A stretch of 5,916 nucleotides of DNA, taken from Deltaproteobacteria bacterium (GTDB lineage Bacteria; Desulfobacterota_B; Binatia; UBA9968). Numbering within the stretch: position 1 is the stretch's first letter; the number at the start of each line of letters is the position of its first letter. The stretch is from positions 1 through 5,916 of the forward strand of contig JACPSF010000187.1 in the NCBI GenBank assembly GCA_016193385.1, given 5' to 3'. The position numbers were made by a program, and so were the translations under genes. Shown here one piece after another: positions 1 to 5,160 of this stretch. The notes beneath the pieces were generated by a model that was not told the DNA's origin, made no database searches, and saw only the letters and a list, made by a program, of their open reading frames with translations.

Positions 1-116
1 TGTGGAATCACATCAAGGAGCTCTCGGAGGTTCCTCCCCACCTGCTCAAGGAGATCGAACATTTTTTTTCGATCTACAAGGACCTGGAGAAGAAAAAAAC
101 GCGAGTCGAGGGATGA
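1..116 (+). CDS. ppa: Inorganic pyrophosphatase, C-terminal end (5' part outside window)
   Basis: This is the end of a soluble family I inorganic pyrophosphatase, the cytosolic enzyme that hydrolyses PPi to two phosphates and pulls biosynthetic reactions forward. Codons run in the frame starting at base 3. The visible tail reads WNHIKELSEVPPHLL followed by KEIEHFFSIYKDLEKKK, and matches the conserved family tail known from E. coli Ppa ([29 protein letters not shown]). The catalytic metal-binding aspartates lie upstream and are not in the window. The frame ends at TGA 114-116, exactly where the family has the Trp of a VEGW motif, and homology continues past the stop (see the next feature). So this is either a slightly shortened enzyme, a recent nonsense mutation, or a sequence error. 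Family identification is confident; the true C-terminus is not. Confidence 0.85.
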   Translation, partial: WNHIKELSEVPPHLLKEIEHFFSIYKDLEKKKTRVEG

Positions 117-185
117 GACAACCGGAGCGCGGCGATCAGGATCATTGAAGAAGCGCGGCAAAGGTTCCGGCAACACGCATCCTAG
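117..185 (+). other. Post-stop continuation of the pyrophosphatase frame
   Basis: In the same frame as the pyrophosphatase, 22 further codons follow the TGA and end at TAG 183-185. They read DNRSAAIRIIEEARQRFR and a short tail. This aligns with the normal family end (E. coli: WENAEAAKAEIVASFERAKNK): an acidic/Asn cap after Trp, then an amphipathic helix. The agreement on both sides of the TGA implies a TGG-to-TGA change at the tryptophan, not a natural end. The lost part is the terminal helix, which lies outside the active site in characterised family members, so the shortened enzyme may still work. Confidence 0.7.
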
Positions 186-227
186 CCCGAATCTCGATCC
201 CGCTACTGACTTTCCAGAACTATTGGA

Positions 228-1511
228 ATGCAATTGAGAGCTTTACTCCGAGCCCCCGCCCGTCTCTATTACGGCTGGCGCATGATCGCCCTGGGAGCGT
301 CGATCCGCATGCTTGCGGGCGGCCTTCACATGTACGGTTTTACCGTCTTTTTTCTCCCTCTAAGTCACGAACTCGGGTTGAGCCGGGCCGCCACAGCACT
401 CGCGTTTTCCCTGGCTCGGGCCGAGGGGGCGATCGAGGGCCCTGTTGCGGGATACATGATCGACCGCTTCGGGCCCCGGCCGATCATGTTGATCGGGGTA
501 GTCATGACAGGTGTGGGCTACATGCTGTTTTCCCGGGTGAACAGCTACCTGACGTTTCTGCTGGTTTACTTGGGCGTGATCTCTCTCGGTTTTGGCGCCG
601 GCTTCATGCATTCGCCGATGGTACTGGCCAATACCTGGTTCATTCGTAAGCGCGCCCTGGCCATGACCATGATCAGCGGTTCGGTGGCATTGGGCGGGGC
701 CTTCGTCGCGCCCCTGCTTTCCTTGGCTGTCCAAAGATGGGATTGGCGCACGGCCGCGCTCTTGGGCGGTCTTGGCGTACTGGTTGTAGGCATTCCAATG
801 GCCGCCATGGTACGCCGTTCACCGGAAAGCATGGGCCTTCGGCCGGACGGGGACAGCCTTGACGGTCCGGCTTCTTCCGCCTCGGCTCGAGGCGAAGCGT
901 CGCGCCGCGGCGTCTTCGAAGTTGATTTCACCGTGCGCGAAGCGATGCGGACCGCGGCTTTCTGGATGCTCATCCTGGCGACGATGTTCCGGGTTGCGGG
1001 CTTGAGCACGATCCTGGTTCACTTCATTCCCATTATGGTGTGGAAGGGACTGAGCGAGCAGAAATCCGCCTTTCTCCTCGCCAATCTTGCCCTTTTCGGC
1101 CTTCCGGCCCATTTGTTTCTGGGCTGGCTCGCCGACTACGTTCCGAAGCCCCGGCTGATGGCCACCACCATGCTGGTAGCCACGACGGCCCTGCTCACCC
1201 TGATCCACGGCCAGGGGGAGCTGTCGATGTGGCTCTTCACGGTTCTTTTCACGACGGTTGAGGCCGTTTTCCCCATCACGTGGGCCACGGTGGGGGATTT
1301 CTTTGGTCGCAGAGCGTTCGCAACGGTTCGTGGAACCATGAGTTTCTTCTACATGTGGGGTGCGGTGCTGGCTCCCGTCGTGGCGGGCGCCCTCTACGAC
1401 CGAACCCAGAGTTACGGTCCGATGCTCTGGGCGTTGGTCGGGCTCTTCCTCATGGCGACCGCCTTTTACGCCTTGCTCTTCAGGCCTCTACCCCATCGCG
1501 ATGCCGCGTAG
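228..1511 (+). CDS. Major facilitator superfamily transporter (OFA/monocarboxylate-like type)
   Basis: An intact 427-residue inner-membrane secondary transporter with the usual MFS length. Two six-helix halves (about residues 18-190 and 243-418) are joined by a polar, Ser/Ala/Arg-rich loop (about 198-240). The loop 2-3 signature is GYMIDRFGPRP (75-85), and its C-half counterpart begins GWLADYVPKPR (299-309). The motifs NTWFIRKRALAM (135-146), WDWRTA (171-176), SPESMGLRPDG (198-208) and FGRRAFATVRG (359-369) are typical of MFS members related to oxalate/formate and monocarboxylate carriers. That suggests a small organic anion as substrate, but this is inference. The start at ATG 228 is chosen because it precedes the first helix and gives the normal short N-tail. 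No good Shine-Dalgarno sequence is visible; the next Met (codon 19) would cut into the first helix. It lies 42 bp after the extended pyrophosphatase frame. Confidence 0.88.
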   Translation: MQLRALLRAPARLYYGWRMIALGASIRMLAGGLHMYGFTVFFLPLSHELGLSRAATALAFSLARAEGAIEGPVAGYMIDRFGPRPIMLIGVVMTGVGYMLFSRVNSYLTFLLVYLGVISLGFGAGFMHSPMVLANTWFIRKRALAMTMISGSVALGGAFVAPLLSLAVQRWDWRTAALLGGLGVLVVGIPMAAMVRRSPESMGLRPDGDSLDGPASSASARGEASRRGVFEVDFTVREAMRTAAFWMLILATMFRVAGLSTILVHFIPIMVWKGLSEQKSAFLLANLALFGLPAHLFLGWLADYVPKPRLMATTMLVATTALLTLIHGQGELSMWLFTVLFTTVEAVFPITWATVGDFFGRRAFATVRGTMSFFYMWGAVLAPVVAGALYDRTQSYGPMLWALVGLFLMATAFYALLFRPLPHRDAA

Positions 1512-1579
1512 CGAAAACAGCCGGCAGCGCCCGGTTTGCCTTTTGCCATTGGTTGACATCAATCGCCATACCGGCGCAT
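1512..1579 (+). promoter_or_regulatory. Short gap with weak promoter-like boxes before the ABC exporter genes
   Basis: The 68-bp gap between the MFS stop and the ABC ATPase start contains a perfect -35-like TTGACA (1553-1558). Only a poor -10 candidate (CATATG, 1577-1582, 18-bp spacing) follows, and it overlaps the first possible start codon. If it were used, the transcript would begin close to the second ATG (1592) and be nearly leaderless. No terminator is visible after the MFS gene, so read-through from upstream is equally possible. Weak evidence from box matching only. Confidence 0.2.
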
Positions 1580-2539
1580 ATGACTTTGGTGATGGGGCCA
1601 CGCACCGAAAGTTCAATCGTCGTCGAGGCCTCCTCGGTTTCAAAGCGCTTCGGCAACCGCTTGGCCGTGGACCAGTTGAGCCTGCGCGTGTCAGCGGGCG
1701 TGTGCTACGGCCTGCTGGGGCCGAACGGGGCAGGAAAGACAACGACGCTGCGCATGATTTACGGCGTCACGCGGCTAGACAGCGGAATGATCCGCGTCTT
1801 CGGGATCGACATCGACCGGGATCCCAGGGCCGTCCGTGCGCGGCTTGGGGTCACGCTGCAGCAGAATGCGTTGATCGAGGAATTATCCGCCGAAGAGAAC
1901 CTGCGCGTGTTCGGCCGTTACCACCTGCTCCGCGAGCCTGAGCTCTCTCGGCGCGCGCGCGAGCTGATCGACTTTTTCGAGTTAGGCTCGCATGGTCTAG
2001 CGCCGGTGCGCCAGCTCTCGGGGGGTTTCCAGCGGCGCCTGGCGATCGCGCTTTCGCTAATGAATCGCCCGGAAGTTCTCATCCTCGACGAACCCACGAC
2101 CGGCCTCGACCCGGCGCTGCGCCTCGCTCTGTGGTCCCGCATCCGGGACCTCAAGGCGGAGGGCGCTACCGTCCTTCTGACCACTCATTATATGGATGAA
2201 GCCCAGCGGCTCTGTGATACCGTGGCGATCATCTGCGGGGGAAAGGTCATTGACGAGGGCGCGCCGTCCGACCTGATCGCCGCGCGCCTGGCGTGCGAGA
2301 CGGTGGAGTTCGATTGCTCCCCCAGCGAAGAGTCGGTCCTACTGAACAGCATCAGCCCCCGCCCCCAACGGCTCCGGGTGGGCAGGCGCCTCATGATCTA
2401 CATGGACGACACCACTCCCCTGATCGAGCACATCCGCGATTTCGATCGGGGACACCGGCGGAGTTTGATCGTCCGCCCGACCAATCTCGAGGATGTTTTC
2501 CTGGCTCTGACCGGAACCAGCCTGGAGGGGGTTTTGTGA
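1580..2539 (+). CDS. ABC transporter ATP-binding protein, NodI/DrrA type
   Basis: A 319-residue cytoplasmic ATPase that should power the permease encoded immediately downstream. All nucleotide-binding motifs are present: Walker A GPNGAGKT (47-54), Q-loop around Gln94-Gln95, ABC signature LSGGFQRR (146-153), Walker B VLILDE (166-171), D-loop GLD (175-177) and switch His203 in TTHYMDEA. The C-terminal extension ends in RPTNLEDVFLALTG (299-312), the tail typical of DrrA/NodI/CcmA-like exporters. In rhizobia NodI-NodJ export lipo-chitin oligosaccharides; DrrAB exports anthracyclines. The substrate here is unknown. The open frame extends far upstream inside the MFS gene, but family homology begins near residue 12, so ATG 1580 (or ATG 1592) is the likely start. 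Neither has a clear ribosome binding site. The stop overlaps the GTG of the next gene. Confidence 0.9.
   Translation: MTLVMGPRTESSIVVEASSVSKRFGNRLAVDQLSLRVSAGVCYGLLGPNGAGKTTTLRMIYGVTRLDSGMIRVFGIDIDRDPRAVRARLGVTLQQNALIEELSAEENLRVFGRYHLLREPELSRRARELIDFFELGSHGLAPVRQLSGGFQRRLAIALSLMNRPEVLILDEPTTGLDPALRLALWSRIRDLKAEGATVLLTTHYMDEAQRLCDTVAIICGGKVIDEGAPSDLIAARLACETVEFDCSPSEESVLLNSISPRPQRLRVGRRLMIYMDDTTPLIEHIRDFDRGHRRSLIVRPTNLEDVFLALTGTSLEGVL
2523..2538 (+). promoter_or_regulatory. Ribosome binding site and GTGA stop/start overlap setting the permease start
   Basis: GGAGG at 2524-2528 lies 7 bases before GTG 2536-2538. That GTG overlaps the ATPase stop TGA (2537-2539) in a GTGA arrangement. This decides the permease start: the longer open frame beginning at 2293 lies inside the ATPase coding sequence and has no permease-like residues before this point. 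The overlap implies translational coupling, which suits equal production of exporter subunits. Confidence 0.75.
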
Positions 2540-3303
2540 GCGTCTCGATTCCCCATGCGTTCTCTGTGTGGCGGCGCAACGCGACCATGTACCGGCGCAC
2601 CTGGAAGTCGAATATCCTACCCAATTTCTTTGAGCCTCTGCTCTACCTCGTATCGATAGGAATCGGCGTAGGGGCTTACATTTCGGAAATGGGCGGGACC
2701 TCCTACATCGCCTTTCTCGCCCCGGGGCTGGTATGTGTCGCGGCGATGAACGGGGCCAGCTTTGAAGTGACCTACAACATCTTCGTCCGGCTGACCTTCG
2801 AAAAAGCCTACGACGCCATGTTGACCACTCCGATCGAACCCGACGATGTCTTGGCCGGCGAAGTCCTATGGGCGGTAACAAGGTCGGCCATTTACGGCGG
2901 GTGCTTTTTCGTCGTGATCGCCCTGGCCGGGCTTGCGCCCTTGCCGTCAGCGCTCCTGGTTCTCCCGCTGCTCCCCCTGGCGGGTTTGCTTTTTGCGGCC
3001 ATAGGCATCACCTTCACCCTGGAGATCAAGAGCATAGATCTGTTCAGTTTCTACTTTACGCTCTTTCTGACCCCGCTTTTTCTCTTCTCAGACGTCTTCT
3101 TCCCGCTCAAAGAGCGCCTTTCCGGTGGCTGGCTGTGGGTCGCAGAGCTGCTGCCCCTGCTCCACCCCGTACGCATAGCCAGGGCGTCGTTCAGCGGCCA
3201 GGCCCTTCCTATTCTGCTTTGGGATCTGTGCTATATCGTCGCCGTCTCGATGCTCCTCCTGGCCCGCGCGCGGGGCCGAATAGAGCGAAGGCTGACGAAC
3301 TAA
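2536..3303 (+). CDS. ABC-2 type exporter permease, NodJ/DrrB type
   Basis: A 255-residue inner-membrane permease, about the size of NodJ (roughly 260 residues). It should pair with the ATPase encoded just upstream to form an exporter. A short basic N-terminus (RRNATMYRRTWKSN, about 13-26) leads into six hydrophobic segments at about 33-50, 56-75, 111-135, 138-162, 168-190 and 226-245. The cytoplasmic stretch DAMLTTPIEPDDVLAGEVLW (93-112) is the coupling-helix region typical of ABC-2 permeases, and FLFSDVFFPL (182-191) matches the conserved LFSGxFFP-like motif of NodJ/DrrB proteins. LLPLLHPVRIAR (205-216) is also a family pattern. The basic C-tail (RARGRIERRLTN) should be cytoplasmic. Start GTG 2536 is supported by a GGAGG at 7-base spacing and by overlap with the ATPase stop. 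Substrate is not evident. Confidence 0.88.
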   Translation: MSVSIPHAFSVWRRNATMYRRTWKSNILPNFFEPLLYLVSIGIGVGAYISEMGGTSYIAFLAPGLVCVAAMNGASFEVTYNIFVRLTFEKAYDAMLTTPIEPDDVLAGEVLWAVTRSAIYGGCFFVVIALAGLAPLPSALLVLPLLPLAGLLFAAIGITFTLEIKSIDLFSFYFTLFLTPLFLFSDVFFPLKERLSGGWLWVAELLPLLHPVRIARASFSGQALPILLWDLCYIVAVSMLLLARARGRIERRLTN

Positions 3304-3519
3304 CCTTGAGCCGATAACTCCATAACAGAAATTGCTTTCGGGCTATGCCGAGCTAGGACCTTAGCATCGCCCTCTGGACCACGGGCCAGCTTAGATTGGA
3401 TTCCAGGCAGGGATGGACACTTCCTCGGTCTTGGAGCCTGTCTGCGTGTACCTGCCCGCGCAGCAGCAGGCGGGTGCACATGCAGATATGGCGGCTAAAT
3501 TACCTGGGAGAAAGATGGG
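3304..3519. other. Gene-free stretch with two imperfect hairpins
   Basis: No convincing coding sequence is present; short open frames here lack homology signals and ribosome binding sites. Two inverted repeats are visible. One has 9-bp arms with one mismatch (3340-3348 with 3364-3372, GGGCTATGC against GCATCGCCC). The other is longer (3441-3459 with 3470-3486). Neither is followed by a clear T-run, so I do not call a terminator for the ABC operon. The stretch lies just 3' of the transposase remnant that ends at 3520 and probably includes decayed 3'-flanking sequence of that element. Confidence 0.45.
3441..3486. repeat. Long imperfect inverted repeat downstream of the transposase remnant
   Basis: The left arm 3441-3459 (TCTGCGTGTACCTGCCCGC) pairs with the right arm 3470-3486 (GCGGGTGCACATGCAGA) with a few mismatches or bulges around a 10-base CAG-rich loop. 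It sits about 35 bp beyond the reconstructed transposase stop. IS91-like elements carry a subterminal hairpin at the oriIS end 3' of the transposase gene, so this could be such a remnant. No sequence match to a known oriIS is claimed. Confidence 0.4.
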
Positions 3520-4015
3520 TCAAAAGTGATCTCTCTTTTTACGAGATCTCTTCTGGTGGGCATGGGACCCTTCCCATAGACCTATAGTGACGGAATTAAA
3601 TAAATTGACATCAAATCCCCCCTTGCTCTCCTAAATCCTCCTCGATCCCCCTTTACCAAAGGGGGAGAAAGGGGGATTTGAGGGAGGATAGGGGGATTAT
3701 GGTAATTTTCTTTTTTCCTTCACTATAGGTGTTGAAGGATTTTTTTAATCACCTCGGGCTGGTCGATGAAGCTGATGATGGCCATCTCTCTGGCACTTCG
3801 GGCGCGTGAGTGGGTCTGTTTCATACACTTTTCTGATGCAGTAGGACCAGCGCTTCTTTACTTCCTTTGATACCGCCGGCGGATCGATCTCTATAATCTC
3901 CACGTTTTCTTCAGACGTTTCCTTTTTCCTCTTTCCCCTTGAAACATTGCTGTAGTAGCCGTAGTAGCGGACCAGTTGCTCGCCTTTGTTGGGGATGTGC
4001 ATTGTAAGGGTTGCA
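3520..4015 (-). pseudogene. IS91/IS801-like (Y2) transposase, C-terminal remnant split by a MITE
   Basis: A fragment of a transposase of the group that carries the Y2_Tnp domain. The readable part starts at about 4002 with MHIPNKGEQLVRYYGYYSN then VSRGKRKK, a conserved block in this family. It continues to KVYETDPLTRPKC, where the usual CPKC zinc-binding-like motif has an Arg in place of its first Cys. Just after that (near 3786) a 1-base shift moves the homologous frame to REMAIISFIDQPEVIKKI. The frame then meets TAG-TGA at the edge of a 141-bp inserted hairpin element (3585-3725). If the element and one TA are removed, the frame continues HL-GLWEGSHAHQKRSRKK and stops at 3520-3522. The N-terminal region with HUH and tyrosine motifs is missing, cut at the junction with the SDR pseudogene. 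Non-functional. Family assignment is by recalled motif similarity. Confidence 0.8.
3583..3727. mobile_element. MITE with TA target duplication (element 3585-3725)
   Basis: A 141-bp non-coding element bounded by inverted TAGTGA/TCACTA ends and flanked by TA on both sides (3583-3584 and 3726-3727). The terminal inverted repeats match at 17 of 22 bases (TAGTGACGGAATTAAATAAA against TAGTGAAGGAAAAAAGAAAA, then TT in both). Inside, AATCCCCC-type blocks on the left face GGGGGATT-type blocks on the right around CCCCCTTTACCAAAGGGGG, so the whole element can fold into one long imperfect hairpin. It encodes nothing. TA duplication and size fit a MITE mobilised in trans by an IS630/Tc1-mariner-like transposase, which is not present here. 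The insertion splits a transposase remnant, and a related uninterrupted sequence at 5460-5475 shows the site without it. Confidence 0.88.
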
Positions 4016-4036
4016 GGCCGGGGTCATGACCCGGCC
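4016..4036. repeat. Palindrome at the transposase/SDR junction
   Basis: A perfect 12-bp palindrome GGGTCATGACCC (4021-4032) is extended by GGCC on both sides with one extra G on the left. It lies just where readable transposase homology (from about 4010 leftward, - strand) gives way to readable SDR homology (from about 4035 rightward, + strand). It may be the scar of the joining event or a chance palindrome. Confidence 0.45.
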
Positions 4037-4448
4037 CACACCCATCGCGGAGTCCGAGGTAAAAAAATGGGTACACCGTCGCCGTTAATCTGCGCGGGAC
4101 TTTTCTCGTAACCAAGGAAACTCTCCCCCTCACGACGCACCAGAAGGGCGGCTCCATCATCAACCTGTCCTCCTCTATCGCCCGGGGGGCCTACGCTAAC
4201 TTCGGCGCCTATGCGGTCTCTAAGTGGGGAATCGAGGGGTTCACGCAGACCTTGGCCGCGGAGCTGGAGTCATACCGTATCCGAGTCAATTCCGTGGACC
4301 CGGGTACGTGGCGACAAAACTCACCCATTATTCCGGCAGCAAGCCGGAGTCGGTCACCGAGCTTCTTGTCTTTCTCGCTGCCGATGAATCCAAAGGGATC
4401 ACGGGCAGGAGACTCAGTTCCTCCGGCTGGCGATCTGAAATCAGATAG
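4032..4448 (+). pseudogene. SDR-family oxidoreductase, 5'-truncated and frameshifted
   Basis: Remnant of a classical short-chain dehydrogenase/reductase (NAD(P)-dependent oxidoreductase). In frame at 4035-4070 it reads PTPIAESEVKKW. It then shifts at about 4071 to YTVAVNLRGTFLVTKETLP, INLSSSIARGAYANF and GAYAVSKWGIEGFTQTLAAE, which includes the catalytic YxxxK (Tyr codon 4210-4212, Lys 4222-4224) and the preceding Ser and Asn positions. After NSVDPG a second shift at CCCGGG (4299-4304) moves to GYVATKLTHYSGSKPES, VTELLVFLAADESK and GITGRRLSSSGW, ending at TAG 4446-4448. The second shift is explained by loss of one G from an expected GGGG run and restores the first frame. The N-terminal Rossmann glycine motif is absent, cut away at the transposase junction. 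A functional product is not possible without correction of both shifts and the missing N-terminus. Confidence 0.85.
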
Positions 4449-4512
4449 AGACATTGATAGAGACAGACGGAGTGGGGTGAGGCGTTCTCTGTCTCGAATC
4501 TCTGTCTTTTTC
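4448..4512 (+). terminator. Candidate intrinsic terminator after the SDR remnant
   Basis: GAGACAGA (4460-4467) pairs perfectly with TCTGTCTC (4488-4495). An outer stem, GAGACA (4448-4453) with TGTCTT (4503-4508), is followed by T-rich sequence. The outer and inner left arms are a short tandem repeat (TAGAGACA-TTGA-TAGAGACA). It begins on the last base of the SDR stop and lies only a few bases from the convergent gene ending at 4516, so it would separate the two. The 20-base loop makes it a moderate, not textbook, terminator; the T-run favours + strand use. Confidence 0.5.
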
Positions 4513-4515
4513 TGC

Positions 4516-4764
4516 TTACTTCTTCTTGAGCAGGTCTAAAGCCTGGTTAGCCGTCTTCACGCCGTTCGTGTGATCTCCGGCGTCGAGATACTTCTGGGCT
4601 TCATCCAGCAGTGCCTTGACCTTGCTCGATTGTCCCGCTGAAAGATTTGTTTTTGGTAAGAGCTCGCGGCCCTTCTTGATCAGCGGCGCGCACCCGGCCC
4701 ATAAGGGCTGAGCAGATAGGATCAAAAAGCCCAGCAATCCGATTAAAGATAACGCTTTTCTCAT
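4516..4764 (-). CDS. Small secreted or lipid-anchored helical protein, unknown function
   Basis: An 82-residue protein. Residues 1-23 (MRKALSLIGLLGFLILSAQP then LWA) form a clear export signal: basic start, long hydrophobic core, small residue before Gly24-Cys25. Cleavage after Ala23 is possible. AGC before Cys25 also resembles a weak lipobox, so lipidation cannot be excluded. The mature part is helical and Lys/Asp/Ala-rich, with LLDEAQKYLDAGDH (52-65) and VKTANQALDLLKKK (69-82), a single TPR-like helical hairpin. I recognise the general pattern of small periplasmic proteins from environmental bacteria but no named family. The start at 4764 is chosen over an upstream ATG (4821) because AGGAG (4776-4780) followed by AAGGG precedes it and the signal peptide starts there. 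It lies 14 bp after the hydrolase remnant, whose TAG overlaps this Shine-Dalgarno, so the two were probably co-transcribed. Confidence 0.75.
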   Translation of the reverse strand: MRKALSLIGLLGFLILSAQPLWAGCAPLIKKGRELLPKTNLSAGQSSKVKALLDEAQKYLDAGDHTNGVKTANQALDLLKKK

Positions 4765-4778
4765 TTTTTTCCCTTCTC

Positions 4779-5160
4779 CTAGCTTAGAGCTTTCTTGAAA
4801 AACCCAATCGTTCGATTCCATGTTTCTTTGGTAGCCTCAGGATGATAGCTCCGCGGGCTTGGATCGTTGAAAAACGCATGCCGAGCACTTGTATAGACCT
4901 TGTATTCATAAGATTTTCCGTACTTTTTCATAGCCGCCTCGGTCTCCGGCGCTCCTCCGGTAATTCTTGAATCCAACTTCCCATAGTGCGCGAACACGGG
5001 AGCCTCGATTTTCTCAAGCAGCTCCAACGGCCTGGGAGTGCTCCCGTAGAAAACAACCACTCCTCCAAAGCCACGCACCTCAGTCGCGGCATAAAAGGCG
5101 ATTCCACCTCCCCAACAAAAATAGGAAGTCGCTTTTTTAGATTTAGCCGCGGAGAACTCA
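4779..5160 (-). pseudogene. Dienelactone hydrolase-family protein, C-terminal half (5'-truncated)
   Basis: C-terminal half of an alpha/beta hydrolase of the dienelactone hydrolase family, cytosolic enzymes that open lactone rings in aromatic degradation and related esters. Readable homology starts near 5150 with KSKKATSYFCWGGGIAFYAA, containing the nucleophile Cys (codon 5115-5117) in the FCWGGG elbow. It continues with GGVVVFYGSTPRPLELL. The acid residue lies in HYGKLDSRIT (Asp codon 4971-4973) and the base in SARHAFFND (His codon 4878-4880), so the whole Cys-Asp-His triad is kept. The usual end follows: SYHPEATKETWNRTIGFFKK. Only about 127 codons remain of a normal 220-240. Upstream of about 5160 the frame runs into unrelated sequence and a stop at 5205-5207, and no start better than GTG 5078 (after the Cys) exists. 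The frame itself is clean, so truncation looks recent. Probably non-functional. Confidence 0.8.

Noticed and set aside
111..185. Alternative genetic code (TGA read as Trp)
   Set aside because: The ABC ATPase gene ends at TGA and Trp codons elsewhere in the window are TGG; one site cannot support genome-wide recoding.
360..1339. Several long antisense open frames opposite the MFS gene
   Set aside because: High-GC shadow frames; Arg/His/Pro-rich translations with no family motifs or ribosome binding sites.
1280..1579. Upstream extension of the ABC ATPase frame into the MFS gene
   Set aside because: The extension has no ABC homology and overlaps the well-supported MFS C-terminus; ATPase similarity begins after 1580.
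1360..1941. Plus-strand open frame crossing the end of the MFS gene and the start of the ATPase gene
   Set aside because: Out-of-frame shadow of two real genes; Arg/Pro-rich with no recognisable domain.
2868..3317. Plus-strand open frame inside the permease gene
   Set aside because: Overlaps conserved permease sequence in another frame; no domain and no separate ribosome binding site.
3396..3587. Short plus-strand open frame
   Set aside because: It runs antisense across the transposase remnant and into the MITE end, so it is fortuitous.
3585..3725. Intrinsic terminator for the ABC operon
   Set aside because: The hairpin is an inserted element with terminal repeats and TA duplication, nearly 300 bp beyond the operon; any terminator effect would be secondary.
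4224..4448. A separate small gene of 74 codons
   Set aside because: Only its C-terminal part is meaningful; it is the SDR tail after a frameshift, not an independent gene.
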